DNA from: Geothermobacter hydrogeniphilus
Lineage (GTDB): Bacteria > Desulfobacterota > Desulfuromonadia > Desulfuromonadales > Geothermobacteraceae
DNA: 64,000 nt
Direction of reading: 5' to 3'
Assembly (NCBI RefSeq): GCF_002093115.1
Contig: NZ_NAAD01000008.1
Location: 1-64,000, forward strand
The notes under the pieces were generated by a model. It was given only the letters and a program-made list of their open reading frames with translations, did no database searches and was not told the origin of the DNA. Made by a program: the position numbers and the translations under genes. The stretch's first letter is position 1, and every line of letters begins with the position of its first letter. Of this stretch, positions 17,911-26,593 are shown in pieces.

Positions 17911-18665
17911 TGGGCCTCTTTATCTGGGCGCATCGGGGCGCGTCGGCACGTGCCCCGGAGAATACCCTGGCAGCATTTTTCGCTGCTCTGGAAGATGGCG
18001 CCGACGGTATTGAACTGGATATCCAGTTGACCCGCGATGGCGTTCCGGTGGTGCTGCACGACGTGACGCTCGACCGCACCACCGACGGCCGGGGGCGGCT
18101 GTGCCGCTGGCTGTTGCGCGATCTGCGGCGGCTCGACGCCGGCAGCTGGTTCGATAACCGATTCGCCGGAGAACCGGTGCCGTTGCTGGAGGAGGTGCTG
18201 TCTCTGTTCGGCGGTCGACTGCGTCTTAATCTCGAACTGAAGGATGGTGCCGCCGCCCGCCCGGTCCTCGACCTGGTGCGCCGCTTTCCGCGGGCCGAGG
18301 TCGTACTCTCCTCCTTCAATCGACGGTTGCTGCGTCAGTTGCGGCAACACGATGCCGGGTTGCCGCTGGCGGTGCTGACCGACCAGCGGTTCTGGCGACC
18401 GGCGCTGGCGGCTGCCCGCCGCCTCGGAGCGGAGAGCCTGAATCCCCGTGTCTCCCTGGTCGGGCCGGCCCTGGTTGCCGCCTGCCGTCGGCGGGGACTG
18501 GCGGTTGTTCCCTGGACGGTTGACGGTGATGGCCCCCTGCGGCGGATGCGGCGTTTCGGGGTCGACGGTCTGTTCAGCAACGATCCGGCCGCCGCGCGCC
18601 GGGTGCTGCGGTACGATCAACCTGAATCCGTGAGTTCCTTGTCGGCGGACAGCACAAGTCATTGA
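17910..18665 (+). CDS. glycerophosphodiester phosphodiesterase (GDPD)
   Basis: 251 residues from the ATG that overlaps the rhodanese stop. GDPD hallmarks are AHRGASARAPENT (catalytic His, Arg, Glu) and DGIELDIQLTRDGVPVVLHD (metal Glu/Asp, second His). The C-terminal TIM-barrel ends at VDGLFSNDPAAARRVL. It hydrolyses glycerophosphodiesters to glycerol-3-phosphate and an alcohol. No signal peptide, so cytoplasmic. The last 14-15 codons (PESVSSLSADSTSH) lie inside the palindromic element at 18621-18771, so the insertion replaced the original C-terminus and supplied a new stop. Confidence 0.92.
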   Translation: MGLFIWAHRGASARAPENTLAAFFAALEDGADGIELDIQLTRDGVPVVLHDVTLDRTTDGRGRLCRWLLRDLRRLDAGSWFDNRFAGEPVPLLEEVLSLFGGRLRLNLELKDGAAARPVLDLVRRFPRAEVVLSSFNRRLLRQLRQHDAGLPLAVLTDQRFWRPALAAARRLGAESLNPRVSLVGPALVAACRRRGLAVVPWTVDGDGPLRRMRRFGVDGLFSNDPAAARRVLRYDQPESVSSLSADSTSH

Positions 18666-18771
18666 CCTGCCTGAGCTTCCTGGAAATCACCAGTGAACTT
18701 CAGATTTCCGGCAATCTGATGCAGACCGGGCACTGGCACTCTCCATCCCACAGAAACTCAACAGGTTCAGG
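18621..18771 (+). mobile_element. palindromic MITE-like element, copy 2 (151 bp)
   Basis: Starts CCTGAATCCGTGAG and ends CTCAACAGGTTCAGG, both more diverged than in copy 1, and it is about 11 bp shorter. Flanks are ATCAA and ATTAA (4 of 5 match). Its 5' end lies within the GDPD coding region and encodes the tail of that protein. It is the most degenerate full-size copy, so probably an older insertion. Confidence 0.85.
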
Positions 18772-18846
18772 ATTAAGGGCGCACGGGGTCCGGTTTCGCC
18801 GCTTGCCTGCGGGGGCATCTCTGGTAGTCTTGTCAGACCCGGTCGG

Positions 18847-19533
18847 ATGGGGCCGGAGTTGTCCAGTCCTCTGTTGTTGGAGTCGCCCTTGCTGACCTCT
18901 GCCGAGCATGTTCGATCGATAGTTTTCGATCTCGACGGAACTCTCTACACCAATGCCGGACTGCAACGCGAGATCGGCGCGGCGGCTGAAGAACTGGTTT
19001 CACGCAGTCGCGGCATCAGCCCCCGCAGGGGGGCGGAACTGCTGCGGGGGTCCCGCGAGCGACTGGCGGAGAGTCTTGACCGGGAACCGACCCTGACCCA
19101 GGCCTGTGTTGAGCTGGGGCTCTCGGTCCAGGAACTGCACCGGGTGTTTCAGGATTTCATCCGCCCGGAAAACTATCTGGTCTACGACCCGGTGCTGCAG
19201 GCTCTGCTCGACTCGTTGCGGGATCACTGCTCTCTCTATATCTATACCAACAACAACCTGCCGCTGACCTGCAAGATTCTCGCCCTGCTCGGGGTCGAAG
19301 AGATGTTCGACCGGCTCTACACCATCGAGTTTCGCTGGGTGCCGAAGCCGGACCCGGTGACCCTGCAACTCCTGTTGGAGGATATCGGCGGGCCGCCGGA
19401 GAGTTTTCTTTTCATCGGTGACCGTCATCAGGTCGACCTGCAGCCGGCCGCCGACCTCGGTATCCCGACCCTGCTGGTCTCCGAAACCGCGGATCTATTG
19501 CAGATCCACCAGTTGCTGGGCCTTCTTCCATGA
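18847..19533 (+). CDS. HAD-family hydrolase (pyrimidine 5'-nucleotidase-like)
   Basis: 228 residues. HAD motifs: I FDLDGTLY (two Asp), II TNNN, III Lys in VPKPDPVT, IV IGDRHQVD. Between motif I and II is an all-helical cap (C1 type), as in the SDT1/pyrimidine 5'-nucleotidase subfamily. It removes phosphate from a small substrate, probably a nucleotide or sugar phosphate; the real substrate is unknown. The start ATG lacks a clear ribosome site, so the first about 20 residues are uncertain. Confidence 0.85.
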   Translation: MGPELSSPLLLESPLLTSAEHVRSIVFDLDGTLYTNAGLQREIGAAAEELVSRSRGISPRRGAELLRGSRERLAESLDREPTLTQACVELGLSVQELHRVFQDFIRPENYLVYDPVLQALLDSLRDHCSLYIYTNNNLPLTCKILALLGVEEMFDRLYTIEFRWVPKPDPVTLQLLLEDIGGPPESFLFIGDRHQVDLQPAADLGIPTLLVSETADLLQIHQLLGLLP

Positions 19534-19625
19534 GAAAGTCCGAGCAAAAAAGTCACCTTTTACTTGTCAAGCAGCACGTCCTCGGCTAAAATCAGCCCCT
19601 TCAAACCGGAGGGATAAATAGGCCA

Positions 19626-20777
19626 ATGACCGAGGAAATTCAGGAAAATCACCGGCTCCGGGAGCTGATCGGTGAGCAGATCAGGAGCCGGGGGGGGCTG
19701 CCGTTCATCGATTACATGCGGTTGTGTCTCTATCATCCCGAGTACGGTTATTACATGTCGCCGCGTCGGCGTATCGGCAAGGAAGGCGACTTCTTCACGT
19801 CGAGCAGCGTGCATCATCTTTTCGGTCGCCTGATCGCCCGGCAGATCGTCCAGGTGTGGGAGCTGCTCGGCCGACAATCAATGACAGTGGCCGAACAGGG
19901 GGCCGGGGAGGGGCACCTGGCTCTAGATATTCTCGACGCCCTGCAGCGGGAGAACCCGGACTGTTATGCCGGTCTCAGCTACCGCCTGGTCGAGGTCAGC
20001 CCGGTGAATCGAGAGCGGCAGCAGCAGTTGCTGGCCGGCCATACGGCCAGGGTCGACTGGTGCGAGCTCGAAGCTCTGCGCGGTATGCAGGGCTGTTTTC
20101 TGAGCAACGAACTGGTCGATGCCTTCCCGGTTCACCTGCTGGAGAAAAGGGACAACCGGCTGCGGGAAGTCTATGTTGTTGAAAAGGACGACCGATTTGC
20201 CGAAGAACTGCGTCAGCCCGCTTCGGCGGTTATCGATTACTTCGACTGGCTTGGTTGCGGCCCGCTGGAAGGCTGCCGTGCTGAAGCCAATCCGGCCGCG
20301 GTCGACTGGCTGCGGCAGGTCGGCGATCTGCTTGGGCGCGGGCTGGTGCTGACCATCGACTACGGCTACCCGGCGGAAGAGCTTTACGCCCCGTTTCGCA
20401 GTGCCGGGACGCTGCTGTGCTACCATCAGCACCAGAGCAACGATAATCCTTATGTTCACATCGGCTGCCAGGATATCACCAGTCACGTCGATTTTACCGC
20501 CCTGCAGAAAGCCGGCGCGGAGGCCGGACTGGAGACCCTCTGGTTCGGTGAACAGTACCGGTTTCTGATGGGGCTCGGTTTTGTCGAGGTGTTGATGGAA
20601 CTGCAGGCGAAAGAGAATGATCCGCGCAAGGCGCAGCAACTGCGTATGACGCTGAAAAACCTGATCATGCCCGAAGGGGGGATGGGGGAGACCTTCAAGG
20701 TGCTGGTTCAGGGCAAGGGGCTCGGCAGCCCCGAGTTGCTCTGTCAGAGAGGTATCGACGCGATACCGATCCCTTAG
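19626..20777 (+). CDS. SAM-dependent methyltransferase, COG1565/NDUFAF7 family
   Basis: 383 residues. N-terminal block FIDYMRLCLYHPEYGYYM and FTSSSVHHLFGRLIARQIVQ are the family marks, followed by the SAM-binding motif VAEQGAGEGHLALDIL. The mitochondrial relative NDUFAF7 methylates an arginine in a complex I subunit; bacterial members are presumed protein arginine methyltransferases. Position does not reveal the target here. It is downstream of the HAD gene by 92 bp with a GGAGGG site. Confidence 0.88.
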   Translation: MTEEIQENHRLRELIGEQIRSRGGLPFIDYMRLCLYHPEYGYYMSPRRRIGKEGDFFTSSSVHHLFGRLIARQIVQVWELLGRQSMTVAEQGAGEGHLALDILDALQRENPDCYAGLSYRLVEVSPVNRERQQQLLAGHTARVDWCELEALRGMQGCFLSNELVDAFPVHLLEKRDNRLREVYVVEKDDRFAEELRQPASAVIDYFDWLGCGPLEGCRAEANPAAVDWLRQVGDLLGRGLVLTIDYGYPAEELYAPFRSAGTLLCYHQHQSNDNPYVHIGCQDITSHVDFTALQKAGAEAGLETLWFGEQYRFLMGLGFVEVLMELQAKENDPRKAQQLRMTLKNLIMPEGGMGETFKVLVQGKGLGSPELLCQRGIDAIPIP

Positions 20778-20778
20778 T

Positions 20779-20899
20779 GGGCTGATGAAAAACACCCATC
20801 TGCTGCGTTGCCCTCACCCCGCGTCAACGACGTACCTTGCGGTACGCCTTATTCCGCGGGGCTGCGGCCGCCTTGCATCTGGGCATTTTTGCTCAGCCC
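20779..20899 (+). repeat. long palindromic repeat, family B copy 1
   Basis: Imperfect palindrome of about 120 bp starting GGGCTGATGAAAAACACCC and ending TGGGCATTTTTGCTCAGCCC, with a GTACC/GGTAC hairpin at its centre. It begins 1 bp after the methyltransferase stop codon and may end its transcript. A second, diverged member lies at 27931-28022. Confidence 0.8.
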
Positions 20900-21050
20900 G
20901 GGGAACATGGTTTTTTCAACACCCCTGTTAGATCTTGCTATATTTCGTTAGACGACCGTTTTGAGCCAGCGGGGCCCGGCGGTGCGGTTCCAGGTCAGTG
21001 CGCTTTGCTGATTTGAGGTATACTTAACAGACACGATTGGAGGTTGCTTC

Positions 21051-21272
21051 ATGAGAGCACAGGTTGAAGAGGTATTGAATCAGGTTCGTCCTGCCCTGCA
21101 GGCCGATGGTGGTGATGTCGAGCTGGTTGATGTGACCGATGACGGCGTGGTCAGCGTCAGGCTGACCGGGGCCTGCGGTTCCTGCCCGATGTCGACCATG
21201 ACCCTGAAAATGGGCATCGAACGAACCCTGAAAGAGAAGATCCCGGGGGTGAAAGAGGTCGTGCAGATCTGA
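21051..21272 (+). CDS. Nfu-type iron-sulfur carrier (NifU C-terminal domain)
   Basis: 73 residues, just one NifU_C domain: an alpha/beta fold with the cluster-binding pair CGSC (Cys42, Cys45) in [19 protein letters not shown]. Two such proteins bind a [4Fe-4S] cluster between them and pass it to apo-enzymes in the cytoplasm. GGAGG ribosome site. The 63-residue gene downstream is 44 bp away on the same strand. Confidence 0.93.
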   Translation: MRAQVEEVLNQVRPALQADGGDVELVDVTDDGVVSVRLTGACGSCPMSTMTLKMGIERTLKEKIPGVKEVVQI

Positions 21273-21316
21273 GTTCGGCCTGAACCGGACCCGGGATCGA
21301 GTCGACGGAGGTCGCG

Positions 21317-21508
21317 ATGATCCAGGTCAAAACATTCGGTGAGCCGTTGCAGCCGTTCAAGACGCGGCGCGAACTTGAAGAACTCGATGCCAGGGTGAAC
21401 GCCTTCGTGGTGGAGAATGTCGCCCGGGTGATTTCCGTGCAGGATATGCCGATCACGGAGAACGGGTCGGTGATCGGCATGATCAGGACACTGGTCTACG
21501 AGACCTGA
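21317..21508 (+). CDS. conserved small protein of unknown function
   Basis: 63 residues (starts MIQVKTFGEPLQPFKTRRE) with a strong GGAGG site and a terminator just after it, so a real gene. Predicted one helix with mixed charge, then a beta segment (VARVISVQDMPI, VIGMIRTLVYET). No cysteine and no signal peptide. It is next to nfu in the same transcript, but a link to Fe-S chemistry cannot be shown. Confidence 0.75.
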   Translation: MIQVKTFGEPLQPFKTRRELEELDARVNAFVVENVARVISVQDMPITENGSVIGMIRTLVYET

Positions 21509-21528
21509 GTCCCGAACGGTGAAATCCA

Positions 21529-21567
21529 GAAAAAAGGCCCTCCAGCCTGAGCCGGAGGGCCTTTTTT
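21529..21567. terminator. bidirectional terminator
   Basis: Strong hairpin: stem GGCCCTCC with its complement GGAGGGCC around a GC-containing loop, flanked by A6 on the left and T6 on the right. It serves both the nfu transcript (plus) and tonB (minus), which converge here. Confidence 0.95.
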
Positions 21568-22351
21568 ATCGCCGCAGCTCAAATCGGATCGGCAGCTGTA
21601 GTGCCAGGCGGGGGCCGAAGTCTTCCGGCAGGGGAGAGAAGGGAGCGGCGGCGCGGACCGCTTTCAGGGCCGCCCGGTCGAGCAGCTTGAAGCCGCTGCC
21701 GCGCTCGACTTCGCAGCGGCACAGTTTGCCTTCGGCGTTAATCTCGAAGTCGATCAGCACCACGCCCTGCTGCCCGCCGCGTCGCGCCATCAGCGGGTAG
21801 CGCTTGCTGCGGTCGACGCGTTGGCGGATGTCACTGAGGTAGGCCCGGTAGGCGGGATTTCCCGCCGGATCGGCGCGGGGGGCGGCCGGTGCGGGGGCCG
21901 TTTCAGCAGGGAGCGCCTCTGCGGGTACGGTTGCCGGTGACGGGACGGGGGCGGTGATTGCCGTGGATGGCGGGAGTCGGTGCGGCGCCGGGGGCGGTGG
22001 TTTCGGTGCGGACGCCGCCGGTGTCGGGTGGGCTGTCTTTACGACCGGTGCCGGTTTCGGCGCGGCTTTTTTGATCGGCCGTGGATCGGTCCCGGCTGCC
22101 GGTGGTTTCGCGGGCTGAGGTCGCCGGGTTGCCTGGTGAGGCGGAGTCGAAGGGCGAACCGCCGGCACGGTCGGCTTCGGGGCGGATGTGAAGATCAGCC
22201 CGACCTTGATGGGTGCCGGAGGGTCCGGCATCCGGACCTGGAGATCATAGATCATCCCTGTCAGGGCCAGACCAAGAAAGTGCAGCCCCAGTGAGATCAG
22301 CAGGGGGCCGCTCCAGGGGTGGCCTTCTTCATGGCAGCAGCGTCCGATCAC
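21566..22351 (-). CDS. TonB-family energy-transducing protein
   Basis: 261 residues from a GTG start with an AAGGAG site, 12 bp after the receptor stop codon. One N-terminal membrane helix (LLISLGLHFLGLALTGMIY), a long Pro/Ala/Lys-rich periplasmic linker, and a C-terminal TonB domain with YLSDIRQRVDRSKRYPLMAR and VLIDFEINAEGKLCRCEVERGS, then a final RFELRR. It couples the proton-motive force to the TonB-dependent receptor in front of it and is probably dedicated to that receptor. Confidence 0.9.
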   Translation of the reverse strand: MIGRCCHEEGHPWSGPLLISLGLHFLGLALTGMIYDLQVRMPDPPAPIKVGLIFTSAPKPTVPAVRPSTPPHQATRRPQPAKPPAAGTDPRPIKKAAPKPAPVVKTAHPTPAASAPKPPPPAPHRLPPSTAITAPVPSPATVPAEALPAETAPAPAAPRADPAGNPAYRAYLSDIRQRVDRSKRYPLMARRGGQQGVVLIDFEINAEGKLCRCEVERGSGFKLLDRAALKAVRAAAPFSPLPEDFGPRLALQLPIRFELRR

Positions 22352-22363
22352 AGTTTCTCCTTG

Positions 22364-24445
22364 TCAGTAGTGGAAGGCCAGGGTGGCGTAAGCGAAGAGA
22401 CCGGTCTCCGGGACCTTGACGCCGCTGCTGAAGGGGTCGCGCTGGTAGGAGAGATGGCTGAAGTAGAAGCGGTCGAAGATGTTGTTTACCCCACCCGTCA
22501 GCGACCACCGGTTCCAGTCGGCTCCGGCCTTGACATCCGTGACCGCCCAGCCGGCGGTTTCCTCTTCCTGCAGGTCCGGGTCGACCCGGTTCTGACGGTC
22601 GGCGAAGCGTTCGGTCGCCTCGACGAACCAGTCGCCGTTGTCGTAACGCAGGGCGAGACGGCCGTTTAAGGGCGGGATCTCCGCCAGCGGGCGGTTGCTG
22701 TCGTCGTTTTCCGCCCTGACGTAGGAGAGGCTGCCCTGCAGGAAAAGATCGAAGGGCAGAGATGCCTGGCCGCTTAACTCGCCGCCTTTGAACCTGGCGT
22801 CGACATTCCGGTAGGTACGGGCCTGGATCAGCGGACCGGTGCCGTCCGGGTCAGGTTGTTCGGTGATGTAGATAAAGTCCGAGATTCGGCTGTAGAAGAG
22901 GGAGACGCTGGCGAAGAGGGTCTCGCCGGACCACTTGGCGCCGAAATCGACCTGGGTGTTGCGGCTGGCGCCAAGGTTCGGGTTGCCGAGCCAGTTTTGA
23001 CCCGTTGTCCGTTGCAGGCCGATGTAGAGTTCCTGCTGGTCGGGGGGGCGGCTGACGGAGGCGGCCCCGGTGAAGATTTCCAGCTGGTCGGTCGCCTGCC
23101 AGGTCAGTTGCAGGTTGCCGCCTGGTTCGGTGAAGTCGGTGTCCGCGGCGATTCCGGGAGCGAAATAGGGTTGATAGAGGCCGGCGAGGCGCGTGGCGGA
23201 GAGCGCCTTCGCCTTGACCTCGGTGTAGTCCAGTCGCGCGCCCCCCTTGAGAGTCAGGCTCCCGGTCAACGGCCAGCTGTATTCGGCAAAGGCGCCAAGA
23301 TTGTCGATATCGACATCGGGAATCATCGGCTGCGGGTCGTAGCTCATCCACATGGCCGATTCGTTGGTTGCGTCCCAGTTGCGGCGGTAGATATCAATTC
23401 CGCCGCTCAGGGTGCCGGGGCCGAGCCGGAAATCACCGTTCAGCTTGGCACCGGCGGTCATGGTTTCGGCGTCCGTCAGCATCATGGCGGGGCGGGTTAC
23501 CATCATGCTCGGCCGTGAACTTTCGCGCAGGCTGTCATCCATCCGGTGCTCGACGCGGTTGTACCAGGCCTGAAAATTCAGTGCGGTCAGGTTGGCGGAC
23601 AGGTTGTGCAGCCGGGTGGTCCAGTTGACCCGGTGGGTGCGGTCGTAATCGGCATCCATCAGCAGGTAGGGATAGAGGACGTGGTCGGCGTCCTGGTAGG
23701 CGTAGCTGATTTCACTGCGTCCCTTTGCCAGCTTGTAGCCCCCTCTGGTCCAGAGGGTGTTGATTTCGTAGGCCTTCGAATCGATTGCCTCGGGCCGGTA
23801 GCGGTTGGGGCTGGTGGCCGGGTAGATTTCGGTCAGTCGTTTGCCGTCGCCTGATTCCGGGATGTCGGAGGTCTTGTAGGCATAGCCGAGCAGTCCGTCG
23901 AGGGTCTCGCCGCCGTAGCTGCCGACCAGGGAGCTGTCGAGATAGTTGTCGCTGCCGTAGCTGAGGTTGGCCCTGAAACCCGGTCCTTCGCCCGGTGCCC
24001 TGGGTACGGCGTTGATCATGCCGCCCATGCTTCCCGGGTTGGCCAGGTCATAGGGCCCCTTGATGATTTCGATCGATTCGACCTCGGCGAAGTCGAAGTG
24101 AAAGGAGGGCGGGTCCATGCGCGAGGGACAGCCACCCTGCAGCCTGACGCCGTCGAGGAAGACGTTGATGTTGTCGCGCATGAGACCGCGCAGCACGATA
24201 TCGTTGGCGATCGCCCCCTTGCGTACCGAGCTCAGGCCCGGAACCGCCTGCAGGGCCTCGCCGATGTCCCTCGCCGGGCTCTCCCGCACCTCGCGGATGG
24301 TCAGACTCTCCTGCTGTGACGACTGTCGTTGGCCGCGGACGGTGATTTCGTCCAGCAGGGTGGTCTCGGCCCGCCCGGTCACCGGGACCATGAACAGCGT
24401 GACAAGCAGCAGTCCTGACATGGTTGCCGACAGACTGCGTCTCAT
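22364..24445 (-). CDS. TonB-dependent outer-membrane receptor, OprC/NosA (copper) like
   Basis: 693 residues from ATG 24445 (MRRSLSATMSGLLLV) with an AGGAGT site; a signal peptide ends near GRAE. The plug domain has TonB-box-like residues and the motif GGCPSRMDPP, placing Cys106 and Met110 as CxxxM; in copper receptors OprC/NosA a CxxxM plus a second HxM pair binds copper. Later residues AMWMS could be the partner (MxM in place of HxM). The rest is a 22-strand beta-barrel ending in aromatic FHY. The copper call rests on these residues and on the NosL-like regulator divergent to it. Confidence 0.8.
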   Translation of the reverse strand: MRRSLSATMSGLLLVTLFMVPVTGRAETTLLDEITVRGQRQSSQQESLTIREVRESPARDIGEALQAVPGLSSVRKGAIANDIVLRGLMRDNINVFLDGVRLQGGCPSRMDPPSFHFDFAEVESIEIIKGPYDLANPGSMGGMINAVPRAPGEGPGFRANLSYGSDNYLDSSLVGSYGGETLDGLLGYAYKTSDIPESGDGKRLTEIYPATSPNRYRPEAIDSKAYEINTLWTRGGYKLAKGRSEISYAYQDADHVLYPYLLMDADYDRTHRVNWTTRLHNLSANLTALNFQAWYNRVEHRMDDSLRESSRPSMMVTRPAMMLTDAETMTAGAKLNGDFRLGPGTLSGGIDIYRRNWDATNESAMWMSYDPQPMIPDVDIDNLGAFAEYSWPLTGSLTLKGGARLDYTEVKAKALSATRLAGLYQPYFAPGIAADTDFTEPGGNLQLTWQATDQLEIFTGAASVSRPPDQQELYIGLQRTTGQNWLGNPNLGASRNTQVDFGAKWSGETLFASVSLFYSRISDFIYITEQPDPDGTGPLIQARTYRNVDARFKGGELSGQASLPFDLFLQGSLSYVRAENDDSNRPLAEIPPLNGRLALRYDNGDWFVEATERFADRQNRVDPDLQEEETAGWAVTDVKAGADWNRWSLTGGVNNIFDRFYFSHLSYQRDPFSSGVKVPETGLFAYATLAFHY

Positions 24446-24624
24446 CGTGCCAACTCCTGGGACTGGTCGAGCCGGCGGTGCTGTTGTTGCTCGTTCAGAC
24501 AGCCCCGGACCGGGCTGATGATCAGCTTGCGGATCTGGCGCAGAGTTGGCCGGCCGGGCGGTGTTCCGCGGACAGTGAGTGGGTCGATATTTCTGGACCG
24601 ATGAACGAAACGGGTTGCCGGCAT
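24442..24624 (-). CDS. small protein encoded ahead of the receptor
   Basis: 60 residues (starts MPATRFVHRSRN), no signal peptide or cysteine cluster (one Cys), basic and rich in Arg and Gln. An excellent AGGAGGG site precedes its ATG, and its stop overlaps the receptor ATG by 4 bp, which suggests real translational coupling. No known family. It may be a leader ORF that couples translation of the receptor, or a small copper-handling protein; unproven. Confidence 0.5.
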   Translation of the reverse strand: MPATRFVHRSRNIDPLTVRGTPPGRPTLRQIRKLIISPVRGCLNEQQQHRRLDQSQELAR

Positions 24625-24749
24625 CTTCCCTCCTGTCCGGGTTTGGCAGAAAATGTTTTTTATGAAACAAAATTTACCGGCACGTTAGGTGAAAATCCAG
24701 TGTGCTTAGGATTGAAGTGTGATAAAAGATGTTATGTTTAAAACATTCT

Positions 24750-24804
24750 CCTGAATCAGTGAGCCCCCTGCACTCTCCATCCAGCAGAAACTCATTGATT
24801 CAGG
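24750..24804 (+). mobile_element. MITE-like element, 55-bp deletion form, copy 3
   Basis: Keeps the terminal inverted repeat (starts CCTGAATCAGTGAG, ends CTCATTGATTCAGG) and the terminal 3' block CTGCACTCTCCATCC but lacks about 107 bp of the interior. It ends 19 bp before the DeoR/NosL-like regulator ATG and so sits in the divergent promoter region of the copper module. Flanks ATTCT and ATTTC do not match exactly. Confidence 0.85.
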
Positions 24805-24823
24805 ATTTCGAAAGAGGGTACGT

Positions 24824-25474
24824 ATGCGGGGAACCGAACGACGCAAGCTGGTGCTGGAGCGCCTGGAGGCAGAGGGCAGCCTGTCGATAAACGAATTGGC
24901 CGCCGTTCTCGGGGTGTCGAAGATGACTGTACACCGCGATCTGGATTTATTGGAAAAGCGCGGCGCCCTGCGACGGATTCATGGCGGTGCGGTGTTGCCG
25001 AAGCCGGAAGCTCCCGTTGAGCAGGAACGCAGCGGGGGATCTCACGGGTTGCGGGAATGTATGATCTGTTTCCGTCCGGCCACCCAGCACCTGGTCTACA
25101 GCATGACGCTGCGTGACGGAACCCAGCGTCACGCCTGCTGCCCCCATTGCGGCATCTCGGCCCAGCTCAGCCTCGGCGCCCAGGTGATCATGGCCCTGAC
25201 CGCCGACTACCTGAGCGGCCAGCTGCACAGCGTACAGCGTTCCTTTTTTCTCTACGGCAGCACCGCCGCGCCCTGCTGTCGGCCGTCGATTCTGACCTTT
25301 GTCGAGGAGGAGAACGCGCGCCGCTTCCAGGCCGGGTTCGGTGGTGAGCTGGGACGTTTCGAGGATGCCCTCAATTATCTCCGCGCCGAACTGCAGTTCA
25401 ACGCCGGAGAGCCAGGCTGCCCGTCCTGCGCGGTGCTGGTTGAGGAAAATGCCGGTCGGAATTCAGTGACCTGA
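24824..25474 (+). CDS. DeoR-type regulator fused to a NosL-like domain
   Basis: 216 residues. Residues 1-57 form a DeoR helix-turn-helix (LSINELAAVLGVSKMTVHRDLDLL, then RIHGGAV). Residues about 76-190 resemble NosL: a Cys pair at 79/82 (CMIC), CCPHC at 105-109, LTADYLSGQLHSVQRSFFLYGS and EEENARRFQAGFGGEL, as NosL has. CC at 151-152 and CPSC at 199-202 add thiols. NosL is a copper-binding lipoprotein for nitrous oxide reductase, so this looks like a copper- or metal-sensing repressor. It is divergent from the OprC-like receptor/TonB operon, its likely target. The domain pairing is unusual. Confidence 0.75.
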   Translation: MRGTERRKLVLERLEAEGSLSINELAAVLGVSKMTVHRDLDLLEKRGALRRIHGGAVLPKPEAPVEQERSGGSHGLRECMICFRPATQHLVYSMTLRDGTQRHACCPHCGISAQLSLGAQVIMALTADYLSGQLHSVQRSFFLYGSTAAPCCRPSILTFVEEENARRFQAGFGGELGRFEDALNYLRAELQFNAGEPGCPSCAVLVEENAGRNSVT

Positions 25475-26593
25475 GCGGTCTGTGAGTTTCAGCAGCCAGC
25501 CCTGTCTGGTGTCAATCGCCCCCTTGGGACAGAGTTCCTGGCAGCAGAAACAGCGGATGCAGAGTCGGTCGTCGATCTCGACCCGCTGGTCGAGTTGCAT
25601 CGCCTGTGGCGGGCAGTGATCGACGCAGTGCCCGCAGCGAATACAGGCGGTCGCATCGATGACGGGCCGGGCGCTGAGAGCCCGCTTGAGCCGGGTCCGC
25701 AGGAAGGCGGGCAGGCCGAAGCCGGCATCGGTGCTTTTCGCCGGGCGGAACGCGGGGCAGCGCAACGTCTCAAGCGCGTCCCCTGCCAGTTGCAGCTCTT
25801 CGATTCGGGTATGCCACCGTCCGCTGTCGCGGGCGACCTTCCAGGTCCAGACCTGGTCCGCGCTCATGCCGACCAGCTCACCGGCGACCGTGTCGACGGC
25901 GACCGGATCGCGGCCCGCCAGCAGGGCGCCGATCGGCACCGGGTCGCCGCTGCCGGGACCATCCCCCTCCATCCCCACCACCGCGTCGACAATGGTCAGG
26001 GCCGGGGAAACCTGCTCCGCCAGCTCCAGCAGCATCAGCGCGAAGAACTCCTTGTCGGCTCCGGCCTGCAGGTGCAGACGCGGTTTGCGCATCCCCACCA
26101 CCGCCCCGAACAGGTTCTTCACCGCGCAGGTCAATCCCATCATCTGGTGGGTCTTGAGCTTGGGCAGGTTGATGATGACATCGGCGTCAAGGATGTCGCG
26201 AGCGATCTCCAACTGGTGAAAGGTGCCGCCGTCGGCGGTGACCGGCTGTGATTCGGTGAAGGGGGCGAAGCGGGCGCCGGTCTCCTCGATCACCTGCAGG
26301 ATGCCGCATTTGCGCGCCACCTGTTCGGGCCGGCCGAGACCGGGAGAGTCCCCGACGCTGACGATGCCGCCGGCCGCCTGCGCCAGGCGGATCACGGCGC
26401 GGACGATTTCCGGATGGGTGGTCACCGCCTTGTCAGGAGATTTCCCGGACAGCAGATTCGGTTTGAGCAGCACCTTCCGGCCGGGCTGGACAAAGGTTTC
26501 GATGCCGCCGAGGGGGGCGAGCAGCTGCCGCAGGGCGGCGTCGATCGCGGTCGGCCGGTAGTCGGCCAGGGCCTGCAGGCTGACAGTGTTCAT
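25463..26593 (-). CDS. DUF362 protein with ferredoxin domain
   Basis: 376 residues. The DUF362 domain occupies about 1-300 (VLLKPNLLSGKSP, HPEIVRAVIRLAQ, INLPKLKTHQM, VMPDG-like VVGMEGDGPGSGDP). The C-terminus has two [4Fe-4S] ferredoxin motifs: CIRCGHCVDHCP and CIRCFCCQELCP. Related proteins bind Fe-S clusters and are linked to anaerobic redox reactions, but the reaction is undefined. It overlaps yjbQ by 4 bp, in a three-gene operon, and converges with the DeoR/NosL-like gene with 12 bp overlap. Confidence 0.88.
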   Translation of the reverse strand: MNTVSLQALADYRPTAIDAALRQLLAPLGGIETFVQPGRKVLLKPNLLSGKSPDKAVTTHPEIVRAVIRLAQAAGGIVSVGDSPGLGRPEQVARKCGILQVIEETGARFAPFTESQPVTADGGTFHQLEIARDILDADVIINLPKLKTHQMMGLTCAVKNLFGAVVGMRKPRLHLQAGADKEFFALMLLELAEQVSPALTIVDAVVGMEGDGPGSGDPVPIGALLAGRDPVAVDTVAGELVGMSADQVWTWKVARDSGRWHTRIEELQLAGDALETLRCPAFRPAKSTDAGFGLPAFLRTRLKRALSARPVIDATACIRCGHCVDHCPPQAMQLDQRVEIDDRLCIRCFCCQELCPKGAIDTRQGWLLKLTDRSGH

